Of a stretch of DNA of 64,000 nucleotides, positions 9,008 to 16,841 are shown one piece after another. The translations under genes were made by a program, and so were the position numbers. Origin of the DNA: Campylobacter concisus ATCC 51562 (lineage in GTDB: Bacteria > Campylobacterota > Campylobacteria > Campylobacterales > Campylobacteraceae). How positions within the stretch are numbered: the first letter of the stretch is position 1; the number at the start of each line of letters is the position of its first letter. The stretch covers positions 124,001-188,000 of the forward strand of contig NZ_ANNI01000003.1 of assembly GCF_000466745.1 (NCBI RefSeq). The letters are read 5' to 3'. Below the pieces are notes generated by a model. The model saw nothing but the letters and a program-made list of their open reading frames with translations, was not told where the DNA came from and did not search any database.

Positions 9008-11017
9008 CTACTCAAACATCTCTGGGCGATACTCAAAGTGCATCGTATCAAAGTGCTTCCAGCGTCCACCCCAGATAAATTTATGTTTTTCAAAAACACG
9101 CACTATCTTTTCAGGAATTAGGTTTTGATAGCCATTGCTCCACTGCCAATAGTGGCTCTTTTTCACATTTATATCGATCGCAATGCCGTAGCTGTGAGCG
9201 CTCAAGCGGTTTGTGCCAGCGATGATGCGCCATTTAAATGTCCCGCCTGGATCTTTTAAATACTCAAGCAAGCTCGCATCACTTTTTACCATCTCATTTA
9301 GCTCATTGCTTACGTCTTGCAAGGCGGCTGCAGCTCCATTTTTAGAGTTAAATGGTAGTTTCAGCGCAAGGCTATCTTTTAGCCAAATGACATCTACTAA
9401 ATTTGCCTTTACCGCGCTCTCGCTTGAGCCATAAATTTTGCCTAAAAGCTCGTAGTTTCTACATCTACCAGCATCACTTAAAGACGCGCTAAGTGGCGCA
9501 AACGCAGCGTAATCAAGCGCGTTCATATCCTCTATGTCAGCCCCAGTGCTACACTCATCATCTTTTTGTTTAAAGTCATCATAGACAAATATTACTCCAT
9601 CACCGAATTTGACCAAATTATCCTCAACCTTAACACCATAAGCCCTTTGTAAAGCTGAAATTTTTCTAGCTTTATCACTTATTACACTTTCGGGCTTTAT
9701 CACATTTATAGAATCGACCTTTGAAATGAGCAAATTTGAGTTTTGTATATCGCTTCTATTTTGTCCGATATTTAGCGTAGTTACTGCCGTAGCACCGATT
9801 AGCGCACGGCCGTTGTTTTCAGTCTTTATCCCCCAAGCGTCATGCACCACGTAGATATCATCGCCCTTGTATCCAGCATAAAGCATGATATGCCCTGGCA
9901 GATGCACAAGCGTAAGATATGGCACGCCTTTTTCTTTTATCTCTTTTGTCTTAGCGGCGTTACTAAGTCCTTTTAGATCAAATTTTTGTCCCATATTTGC
10001 TTGAGCTCTTGAGTTTCTGGGCAACCACACGCCAAAACTTGCTAGCAAATCTTTGGTAAAAAGCGAGCAATCCCTTAGCTTATCGACCCCACCCCAACCA
10101 TAAGGCTGAGTAAGAAGAGAGCTAATAAGTGTTTTTAGATTTGAGTCATTAAATTTAAGAGGAAAAAGAGCGCCAACAGACTTTGGCAACACAAATTCTC
10201 TCAAGAGATTTCTTACATAAATTTTTCCGTAGTAGTTTTTACTATCCTGCGCCAAAACAGGCAGTATCGCTCCAACTCTTGAATAAAATAAAAAATTTCC
10301 AGCCTTGTCATAAACTGGCATTTTATCCGTTTTTATAGTCACAAAACTTGACTTTTGATAGGCATTTGCCTCATCATCGCTTATAAATTTTATATCCTCG
10401 ACCTTTACCCAGCCCCAAACCGCATCATCGCTAACAAACGCCCATGCCCTGTCTTTAGAAAGATGTGACACAAAAAGTGGATGAGCGATGCTTAGTGTTG
10501 ATTCTTGCAGATAATCAAACGGATAGCCCTCTCCTGGAGTTTGCGGATTTAAAAATATCGGCTCATCGGTTGGAAAATTTCTTAAAGCTGTGTTTGCCGA
10601 AGTTAGAGCATAAGCAGAGATGCTTGAAAGAGCTGAAAAATTTGCATTGTCCTTTTGTGTGTCAAACCAGCTTTGTGGTATCTGCCTAAAATTTGAACCA
10701 AAATACTTTCTCTTTTCGCTTGGCTTATATATATTAAATGCCCAAAAGACATCGTTTGGATTAAATTTTACGCCCCTTAATGTAAAAACCTTAAACCTTC
10801 TTTTTAAAATTTCCTCTTGGTCAAAGCTTGCACTTTGCATATTTTGCGGTAGCGACGAGGCATCTTGCCTCATTTCAAAATCAAGCAAACTAATGCGTTC
10901 ATTTGGCTTATATACATTTTCATCTGGTAAAGAATTTTGCAAACTTGGCTTTGGCTGGGTCTGCGAACATCCCAAAAATAAAGCAACACTAAATGCTAAA
11001 AATATACCCTTTTTCAA
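9008..11017 (-). CDS. Lipoprotein with SH3-like, NlpC/P60 and M15 (VanY-like) peptidase domains
   Basis: A 669-residue lipoprotein (lipobox LFLGC, Cys17). Residues about 175-285 look like bacterial SH3/SLAP domains. Residues about 290-400 are an NlpC/P60 domain: Cys317 in RDCSLF, His376 in LPGHIML, His392 in VHDAWG. The last 80 residues are an M15-type zinc peptidase: His608 and Asp615 in AHSYGIAIDIN and the FDTMHFEYRPE motif with His660. Both domains cleave peptide stems of peptidoglycan (gamma-D-Glu-mDAP bond, and L-Ala-D-Glu or D-Ala bonds). The fusion implies coupled trimming or recycling at the envelope. All catalytic residues look intact. Confidence 0.85.
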   Translation of the reverse strand: MKKGIFLAFSVALFLGCSQTQPKPSLQNSLPDENVYKPNERISLLDFEMRQDASSLPQNMQSASFDQEEILKRRFKVFTLRGVKFNPNDVFWAFNIYKPSEKRKYFGSNFRQIPQSWFDTQKDNANFSALSSISAYALTSANTALRNFPTDEPIFLNPQTPGEGYPFDYLQESTLSIAHPLFVSHLSKDRAWAFVSDDAVWGWVKVEDIKFISDDEANAYQKSSFVTIKTDKMPVYDKAGNFLFYSRVGAILPVLAQDSKNYYGKIYVRNLLREFVLPKSVGALFPLKFNDSNLKTLISSLLTQPYGWGGVDKLRDCSLFTKDLLASFGVWLPRNSRAQANMGQKFDLKGLSNAAKTKEIKEKGVPYLTLVHLPGHIMLYAGYKGDDIYVVHDAWGIKTENNGRALIGATAVTTLNIGQNRSDIQNSNLLISKVDSINVIKPESVISDKARKISALQRAYGVKVEDNLVKFGDGVIFVYDDFKQKDDECSTGADIEDMNALDYAAFAPLSASLSDAGRCRNYELLGKIYGSSESAVKANLVDVIWLKDSLALKLPFNSKNGAAAALQDVSNELNEMVKSDASLLEYLKDPGGTFKWRIIAGTNRLSAHSYGIAIDINVKKSHYWQWSNGYQNLIPEKIVRVFEKHKFIWGGRWKHFDTMHFEYRPEMFE

Positions 11018-11111
11018 CTTTTTTCCTTATCCTTAAATATAGCTTCTACAAATCAAAACAAAAATATAAAACAACTTTTCATCGTTATTTTTACAAATTT
11101 GCCTCATCGTC

Positions 11112-11236
11112 TCATTCTTTTTTACTTTTATATCGTTTGAGCTTTTTCATTAAAGCCTCGCCTACTTTTACATCATTGAGAGCATTTACAAAACCTTACC
11201 ACGACGCACTTAAAGATCACCTCAAGCATAATGTTG
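11112..11236 (-). pseudogene. Possible remnant of a gene end (low confidence)
   Basis: The 231-base gap 11018-11248 has no intact gene. On the minus strand, after a stop near 11196, a frame reads ALNDVKVGEALMKKLKRYKS and ends at TGA 11112-11114; the stretch before it reads more protein-like in another frame (MLEVIFKCVVVRF). This could be a frameshifted 3' remnant, or chance in AT-rich DNA. No family recognised. Confidence 0.2.
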
Positions 11237-11248
11237 TCTTTTAGTCTA

Positions 11249-11695
11249 TCAAGCATCAAGCCCTGCTATCTCATCTTCGCCGTAAACTAAAATTTCATTT
11301 TCTTTTAACAGTTTTGCTGTGATACCATCGCCCAAAATAAGTCTCTTACTAAAGCTTCCATCATAAATTTGCCCACTTCCACAACTTGGACTTTTTGATT
11401 TTAAAATAGCCTTTTTACAACCATTTAGTTTGGCTATCTTTAGGCAAATTTCTGCTCCTTTTTTAAAATTTTCACTCACATCTTTACCTGAAAATTTACA
11501 AATAACTGCACCATTTTTCATCTCAGCTGGTTCCCTTGGCGTACTAAGCCCACCATAAACCTCTGGACAGATAAAAAGCAGATGATATCTCTTTGAAATT
11601 TCATCTAAAACATCTTTATTTAAGAGATTATTTTCGCCGTTAAATTTACAATTTATGCCGACTAGACAAGCACTTATTAAGATTTTTTCTCTCAA
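11249..11695 (-). CDS. DUF523 family protein (thiouracil desulfidase-like)
   Basis: A 148-residue DUF523 protein. The family cysteines are present: SACLVG near the N-terminus, FICPEVYGG in the middle and KSKSPSCGSG near residue 112. In the characterised member TudS these bind a [4Fe-4S] cluster that removes sulfur from 4-thiouracil; whether this protein does the same is inference. It overlaps the upstream transaminase gene by 4 bases (ATGA type), so the two are translationally coupled, although their functions are not obviously related. Confidence 0.82.
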   Translation of the reverse strand: MREKILISACLVGINCKFNGENNLLNKDVLDEISKRYHLLFICPEVYGGLSTPREPAEMKNGAVICKFSGKDVSENFKKGAEICLKIAKLNGCKKAILKSKSPSCGSGQIYDGSFSKRLILGDGITAKLLKENEILVYGEDEIAGLDA

Positions 11696-12558
11696 AGCCC
11701 GGCTTCTTTTAAAAGTTCACCAGCATAAATTTCACGAAGTTTGCTTGAAATTTTTCCCACTTTTGCGCCATTTATCGCCTTGCCATCAGCATAAACGACT
11801 GGTAGGAGTATGAGCGTCGCAGCCGAGATAAAGACTTCATCAGCGCCATAAACTTCATCCATGCTAAATTTTCGCTCCTCTATCTTAAGGCCAATATCTT
11901 TAGCAATCCTTAAAAGTCTCATACGGCGAATCCCTGGCAAAATTTCATTTGAAAGCGGTTTTGTGATTAGAGTTTTATCCTTGATGATAAAAGCACTTGA
12001 GCTACAGCCCTCTGTAACAAAGCCATTTTCTACCATAAAGCCCTCATCTGCACCCTTTTTGTGAGCTTCATTTTTAGCGTAGCACTGAGCTAGAAGTGAG
12101 ATAGACTTGATATCACGCCTCTTCCACCTAATATCCTCGACGCTTACGACTTTTATGCCAGTTTTTGCAGCAGGATTATTTAAAATTTCACTCTCGTAGC
12201 AAAAGATAAAGACGCTTGGTGTTAAATTTTCTATGAAATAGAAATTTCTAAATGCCACGCCTCTTGTTACTTGCATGTAAATTCCGCCCTCTTTTAAGGT
12301 GTTTTTAGCGATTATCTCGTTTAAAATCGCTTCAAATTTTTCCTTTTCGTAGGGCAAGCTTATATCTATCTCGTTTAAGCTTCTTTCAAATCTCGCCCAA
12401 AATCCATCTTTATCAACCATTTTTGAATTTATCACAGGCACAACCTCATAAATTCCATCGCCAAATATAAATCCTCTATCAAAAGCACTAACTTTTGCCT
12501 CGTCTTTTTGCAAAAATTCTCCATTTAAAAAGACGGTTTGTAAAGCTTGATCTGCCAT
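11692..12558 (-). CDS. dat: D-amino-acid (D-alanine) transaminase, class IV PLP enzyme
   Basis: A 288-residue fold-type IV aminotransferase. It has DRGFIFGDGIYEVVP (about 27-41), YMQVTRG, EDIRWKRRDIKS with the likely PLP lysine Lys151, and VTEGCSSSAF. This pattern is closer to D-alanine transaminase than to branched-chain IlvE. The reaction exchanges D-Ala and 2-oxoglutarate for pyruvate and D-Glu, which would feed peptidoglycan synthesis. The start is preceded by an AAGGAGCTAAA ribosome binding site. DUF523 follows with a 4-base overlap. IlvE or aminodeoxychorismate lyase activity cannot be fully excluded. Confidence 0.82.
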   Translation of the reverse strand: MADQALQTVFLNGEFLQKDEAKVSAFDRGFIFGDGIYEVVPVINSKMVDKDGFWARFERSLNEIDISLPYEKEKFEAILNEIIAKNTLKEGGIYMQVTRGVAFRNFYFIENLTPSVFIFCYESEILNNPAAKTGIKVVSVEDIRWKRRDIKSISLLAQCYAKNEAHKKGADEGFMVENGFVTEGCSSSAFIIKDKTLITKPLSNEILPGIRRMRLLRIAKDIGLKIEERKFSMDEVYGADEVFISAATLILLPVVYADGKAINGAKVGKISSKLREIYAGELLKEAGL

Positions 12559-12621
12559 TTTTAGCTCCTTAAATTTTGGGCAAATTGTATCTAATTTTGT
12601 TTGAATTTATAGATTCTTAGA

Positions 12622-12627
12622 TATAAT
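12622..12627 (+). promoter_or_regulatory. -10 box upstream of the 167-residue membrane protein
   Basis: A consensus TATAAT in the divergent region between dat and the gene starting at 12663, 35 bases before the ATG, leaving a short leader that carries AAAGG. Confidence 0.5.
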
Positions 12628-12662
12628 GAGCCAAAATTTCAAAGGTAAAAAGTCTATAAAAA

Positions 12663-13166
12663 ATGCAAGAAACTTTAAAAGATAGAATCATAAAAAACGT
12701 TTTTTTTGTTTCAAAACAGCCAGTTTTATTCAGGGATCTACTTGAAGCAAATGCCCTTTTTAACGAAGGTATGCTAATAGATGGAGCAAAGCTAAATTTT
12801 AGATTTAATCACATCAAGCTCTATCAAATTTACGCACTTATCTGTTTTGTCATTTTATTTCCATTGTTAATCATCACGCATCATTTTTTAGCAAAAACTG
12901 ACGCACATATATCGATAATAGCGACTGCTGTCGTCACTTCGGCCGTTTTCATTGGCTTTGATATGTTTAAAGTTTGGGCAAGAAGAGAGATAAGCCACGA
13001 TCTTATCAAGAAAGCTTGGAGCGTGCATTTTCCTTATTTTAGCTATGAAAAATACTCAAGCAAGGTCGAAGAAATTTATAATACTGCTATAAAAAATGAC
13101 ATATCAAAAAAAGATTTAGAACAATATATATATGAAAAGCTAATCTCTCAAAAAGAGAGTAATTAA
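12663..13166 (+). CDS. Conserved-looking membrane protein, function unknown
   Basis: A 167-residue protein with two hydrophobic segments (about 57-78, YALICFVILFPLLIITHHF; about 85-103, IIATAVVTSAVFIGFDMF), a basic N-terminal region and a charged cytoplasmic-looking C-terminus (EEIYNTAIKNDISKKDLEQY). I recognise no domain. It has its own TATAAT promoter and no same-strand neighbour close by, so it is probably monocistronic. Codon use is typical of the window. Confidence 0.7.
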   Translation: MQETLKDRIIKNVFFVSKQPVLFRDLLEANALFNEGMLIDGAKLNFRFNHIKLYQIYALICFVILFPLLIITHHFLAKTDAHISIIATAVVTSAVFIGFDMFKVWARREISHDLIKKAWSVHFPYFSYEKYSSKVEEIYNTAIKNDISKKDLEQYIYEKLISQKESN

Positions 13167-13303
13167 TTAGTAAGTTAAGCTAGGCTTTGTTTATTGAGCT
13201 AATTTTATTTTTGTGCAGTTATATACAAAATGGCTATATTATTTGCCAATATAATTGAATCGCCAAGATTTAGATGAGAATAAATAAAAATTTAAATATT
13301 TCG

Positions 13304-13597
13304 TTATTTCCATTGACGCTCTTGCATATTGTTTAAAATTTGATTTTTATAACGTAAATTTTCAAGCTTTATATTAAGAGCTCTATTTTCCTCTAAAAGC
13401 ATATCTCGTTTACCGCTAATGTCCGCTATATCTCTACTTATATAATAAATTTGATTTGCTATGTAAATTTTTGGCAAAAATATAGCTAGAGCTATAAAAA
13501 CAGCTAAATAGACCATCACTAATGTCTTAAAGCTTAAATTTACCTCACGTTTTTGCTCCTCGTCGTGAAGCGTTAGTAGCTCTTCTTTTTCTTGCAT
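13304..13597 (-). CDS. FtsL-like division protein (short, one membrane helix plus coiled coil)
   Basis: A 97-residue bitopic protein: charged N-terminus, one helix at about 28-48 (MVYLAVFIALAIFLPKIYIA) and a periplasmic heptad-rich segment (ISGKRDMLLEENRALNIKLE). It lies 2 bases downstream of rsmH, where ftsL sits in many division clusters. FtsL orthologues share almost no sequence, so the assignment rests on topology, size and position. If right, it would act with FtsB/FtsQ to activate septal wall synthesis. Confidence 0.65.
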   Translation of the reverse strand: MQEKEELLTLHDEEQKREVNLSFKTLVMVYLAVFIALAIFLPKIYIANQIYYISRDIADISGKRDMLLEENRALNIKLENLRYKNQILNNMQERQWK

Positions 13598-13599
13598 CT

Positions 13600-14526
13600 T
13601 TATCCCTTTATCTTAAAAACCCGCAGTTTTGCGCTCTTGCTTCGTGAGTTTATCTTTAGCTCATTTTGGCTTGCTGTTAGTGGCTTCTTGGTTAAAATTT
13701 CTCCTAGCTCATGGTTATTCCCGCACTCACATCGGTAGACGCCAGGCAGGCAGATACAGCTATTTGCCCATTTTTTAAAGCGCTCTTTTACGATCCTATC
13801 TTCAAGCGAGTGAAATGTAATAATCGCCACAAGACAATCTTTAAACCCACATTTTTCTATACTATCAAGTAAATTTGTTAGCTCATCTAGCTCACCATTT
13901 ACCTCTATCCTGATGGCTTGAAAGGCAAGTATTGCAGGGCTAACTCCGCGCCCTTTTATCTGGGCTGTACCTATTAAATTTGCAAGCTCTTTTGCACTCG
14001 TTATCTTGCCTAAATTTCTAGCATTTATAATCTTGTTTGCGATCCCGGCAGCATTTTTTAGCTCGCCATAATCTCTAAAAATTCTAACCAACTCATCAAA
14101 AGAGTATCCATTTACAACGTCATATGCGCTAAAATTTCGCTCTTTATCCATTCTCATATCAAGCGTGCTTGAGCCAAGACTAAAGCCTCTATCATCTTTA
14201 TCTATCTGAAGTGAGCTAACACCGATGTCAGCCAAAATTCCTCTAACATTTAAAATTTCTTCTTGACTTAGCTTGCTAGTCAATTCAGAGAAGTTACTTT
14301 TATAAATTTTAACCCTACTACCAAATGGCTCAAGTTTTTTTATTGAAAAATTTATAGCTTCATTATCTCTATCACAGGCAATTAAATTTAAATTTTCATT
14401 TTGAGACAAAATGGCACTAGAATGTCCGGCATATCCAAGCGTGTAATCTATAAAATTTCCATTTAAATTTTTAAAAAAAGATAGAACTTCATCAAGTAAA
14501 ACACTAATATGTGGACTTTGCAACAC
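13600..14526 (-). CDS. rsmH: 16S rRNA (cytosine(1402)-N4)-methyltransferase RsmH
   Basis: A 308-residue MraW/RsmH protein. It shows the SAM-binding DYTLGYAGHS motif (about 27-36), the family signature GVSSLQID...RGFS, LAFQAIRIEVN, and a C-terminal FHSLEDRIVK block. It methylates N4 of C1402 in the ribosomal P site. It is the first gene of a two-gene unit with the FtsL-like gene and faces away from the ppiD-ftsA-ftsZ genes. The start is set by conserved HISVLLDEVL just after the N-terminus. Confidence 0.96.
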   Translation of the reverse strand: MLQSPHISVLLDEVLSFFKNLNGNFIDYTLGYAGHSSAILSQNENLNLIACDRDNEAINFSIKKLEPFGSRVKIYKSNFSELTSKLSQEEILNVRGILADIGVSSLQIDKDDRGFSLGSSTLDMRMDKERNFSAYDVVNGYSFDELVRIFRDYGELKNAAGIANKIINARNLGKITSAKELANLIGTAQIKGRGVSPAILAFQAIRIEVNGELDELTNLLDSIEKCGFKDCLVAIITFHSLEDRIVKERFKKWANSCICLPGVYRCECGNNHELGEILTKKPLTASQNELKINSRSKSAKLRVFKIKG

Positions 14527-14623
14527 TGCCTCTTTATAGTAAATAGTGTGGAAAATTTATCGAAATTTTACTTAAAAAGCTATCATTACACAAAATTTTA
14601 CATAAATTTTAAGATAGCTTAAA

Positions 14624-14629
14624 TATAAT
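14624..14629 (+). promoter_or_regulatory. -10 box of the class II aldolase-like gene
   Basis: TATAAT 22 bases before the ATG at 14651, followed by an AGGAG ribosome binding site at about 14641-14645. It sits in the divergent region with rsmH. Confidence 0.5.
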
Positions 14630-14650
14630 CACTTAAACGTAGGAGAAAAA

Positions 14651-15238
14651 ATGGAGCTAGAACACTCAATAAACGAGATAAAAACAATATCACTTTCTAT
14701 GTTTAGAAAGAATTTTTTTGGCGTCTTTCACGGCTCGATTTCGGCAAGAGTCGAAAAAAATCAATTTATAATCAATAAACAAAATGCCATTTTTGATAAT
14801 TTAAAAGATGATGACTTGACGCTTCTTTCATCAAAAAAAGACTATCGTTGGAATGAAGCTAGTCTTGATGCTGATATACACTTAAATATTTATAAAAATA
14901 TAAATGAGGCAAGATTTGTTTGCTACGCGATGCCACCATACGCAACTGCCTACGCAATGAAACATGAAAAAATTGTACCGAAAGATTATTTTGGGTATAT
15001 GAGATTTGATAAAATTTCTGTTTATGATCCAAAACAATATGATGACTGGTATGAGCGCGCAGAAACTGAAATTTATAGATATATGCTAGAAAAAAATACA
15101 AACATTATTATCATTAAAGGATATGGCATTTATGCCTACAGCAGAAGCCCTCAGCTTCTTGCAAAAGAGATAGCTTTGCTAGAAAATAGCTGCAAATTGC
15201 TTCATTTAACTAGTGGTTATAGCGATTATAGTATTTAA
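14651..15238 (+). CDS. Class II aldolase/adducin-like protein lacking the zinc ligands
   Basis: A 195-residue protein with the class II aldolase fold pattern: FHGSISARV (about 26-34), DADIHLNIYK, PPYATAYA (95-102) and IIIKGYGIYAY (about 153-163). In active members the metal is bound by an H-x-H just before PPYATA and by the His of GHG; here these positions read C91-Y92-A93-M94 and G157-Y158-G159. All three zinc ligands are therefore replaced, which argues for a non-catalytic protein. It has its own promoter and terminator between rsmH and ppiD. Role unknown; binding or regulation is possible. Confidence 0.75.
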   Translation: MELEHSINEIKTISLSMFRKNFFGVFHGSISARVEKNQFIINKQNAIFDNLKDDDLTLLSSKKDYRWNEASLDADIHLNIYKNINEARFVCYAMPPYATAYAMKHEKIVPKDYFGYMRFDKISVYDPKQYDDWYERAETEIYRYMLEKNTNIIIIKGYGIYAYSRSPQLLAKEIALLENSCKLLHLTSGYSDYSI

Positions 15239-15240
15239 AA

Positions 15241-15276
15241 ATTTTGCTAACAATACTAAAAAATTGTTAGCAAAAT
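15241..15276 (+). terminator. Hairpin terminator after the aldolase-like gene
   Basis: A perfect 14-bp inverted repeat, ATTTTGCTAACAAT / ATTGTTAGCAAAAT with an 8-base loop, 3 bases after the stop. Its right arm ends AAAATCC rather than a long T-run, so termination may also work in the other direction. Confidence 0.65.
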
Positions 15277-15331
15277 CCTCCACAAAGATATTTTTAAAGC
15301 CCCTATTTTAAGCTTATTTAAGGCAATTTTA

Positions 15332-15337
15332 TATAAT
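15332..15337 (+). promoter_or_regulatory. -10 box of the ppiD-ftsA-ftsZ unit
   Basis: TATAAT about 40 bases before the ppiD ATG (15378), with AAAGGA at about 15366-15371 as ribosome binding site. It is the only clear promoter seen before ftsA and ftsZ, which follow at 6 and 14 bases. Confidence 0.5.
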
Positions 15338-15377
15338 ATATCATACAAATTTCGTTAGTCTTTTAAAGGAAAATTTA

Positions 15378-16835
15378 ATGTTGTCTTGGATGCAAAAACA
15401 TAAAAAATACCTAGTTGTTACCATTTGGGTAAGTACAATAGCCTTTGTCGGAGCAGGCTTTGTAGGCTGGGGAGCATATGATTTAAACAGCAATCGAGCC
15501 ACTTCAGTAGCAAAAGTAGGACACAGAAATATAAGCATTCAAGAACTGCAACAAAAATACGATAGTTTGTATCAATACTATAATAATCTTTTCGATGGTA
15601 AATTAACACAAGAAAAGGCCAATGAGTTAGGATTACAAAATGCTGCACTTCAGGCTACAATTCAAGAGAATTTACTGTTAAACTTTGCAGACGATATAGG
15701 TCTTAGTGTTAGTAAAGATGATATTTTAAAATATATAATCGTTGATCCAACATTTCAAAAAGATGGTGCTTTTGATAAAAATTTATACTACGATATTTTA
15801 AGAAGAGCCAGAATAAATCCAACCGATTTTGAAGAAAATTTAAAACTAACAATACTACTTGATAAACTTAGAACTATTTTAAATTTACCAGCCAATAAAG
15901 AAGACATTGCAATGATGGAAGCAAGCTTTTTTATGCAAGACAAATTAGCAATACAGATAATAAATGCTAATCAAAGTGATATAAAAATAGATGAAAAAGA
16001 GCTAAAGAATCTTTGGGAAACAAATAAAAACAACTATATGACAAAGACTATATATGGTCTAGAAACATACTTTATAGAGTCAAACAAAAATGATGTAAAT
16101 CAAACTACTTTGAGTGACTACTATAACGAAAACAAGGAGAGATATAAAGGTTCTGATGATAAAATCAAATCATTTGACGAAGTAAAGACTGAAGTTATCA
16201 AAGACTACAATATCGAAAAAAGCAAGACTGATGCTTTAAAAAAATATACCTCTATCAAAAAAGCTGAGCTTGCAACAAATGAATTTGTTAGTATAAATGA
16301 AGATAATGCGACATTCTCACTCGATGAAATAAAAGGTGCAAAAGTTGGTGAAGTTATAAAACCATTTACATATAAAGATGGATATTTGATAGTTAGGGTA
16401 AAAAGCATAACTCCTCCACAACCTATGAGTTTTGACCAAGCAAGAGCAATGGTACTTGAAATTTACAAAGATAAAAAGAAAAAAGAAAACTTAACAACTA
16501 TGGCAAAAGAGTCTTTACAAAATTTCAAAGGTACTGATATAGGCTTTATTAGTAGAGACATAAATAGCTCTATCTTAGGACTAAATGAAAGTGAGACTAG
16601 AGCTTTTGTTTCTCAACTTTTTGAAACTAACAACAAAAAAGATTATGTTATATTAGAAGATAAGGCCGTTGTATACGATATTTTGGAACAAAGGTTGCTT
16701 GTAGATAATATAGATAATAACTATAAGCAAATAACACAGCAAAACGTTACAATGCTTAAAAATAATGAGTTAATAAAAGATTTAACAAACAAACTAAAAA
16801 AATACTATGAAATTAAAGAATATATCAAAAGGTAA
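15378..16835 (+). CDS. ppiD: PpiD/SurA-like membrane-anchored periplasmic foldase
   Basis: A 485-residue protein with an N-terminal anchor (about 13-34, VVTIWVSTIAFVGAGFVGWGAY), a SurA_N-type helical chaperone region (about 45-200: NISIQELQQKYDSL, QNAALQATIQENLLL) and a C-terminal region with a parvulin-like end (KVGEVIKPFTYKDGYLIVRV). It would help fold exported proteins at the outer face of the inner membrane. I see no clear N-terminal parvulin HILV-type motif, so isomerase activity is doubtful. It is the first gene of the unit with ftsA and ftsZ. Confidence 0.8.
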   Translation: MLSWMQKHKKYLVVTIWVSTIAFVGAGFVGWGAYDLNSNRATSVAKVGHRNISIQELQQKYDSLYQYYNNLFDGKLTQEKANELGLQNAALQATIQENLLLNFADDIGLSVSKDDILKYIIVDPTFQKDGAFDKNLYYDILRRARINPTDFEENLKLTILLDKLRTILNLPANKEDIAMMEASFFMQDKLAIQIINANQSDIKIDEKELKNLWETNKNNYMTKTIYGLETYFIESNKNDVNQTTLSDYYNENKERYKGSDDKIKSFDEVKTEVIKDYNIEKSKTDALKKYTSIKKAELATNEFVSINEDNATFSLDEIKGAKVGEVIKPFTYKDGYLIVRVKSITPPQPMSFDQARAMVLEIYKDKKKKENLTTMAKESLQNFKGTDIGFISRDINSSILGLNESETRAFVSQLFETNNKKDYVILEDKAVVYDILEQRLLVDNIDNNYKQITQQNVTMLKNNELIKDLTNKLKKYYEIKEYIKR

Positions 16836-16841
16836 TTTATC

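Noticed and set aside
10993-11244. 83-codon plus-strand frame over the gap after the lipoprotein gene
   Set aside because: Low-complexity Phe/Lys/Tyr-rich product starting inside the lipoprotein signal peptide region; no ribosome binding site. The minus strand reads more like protein there.
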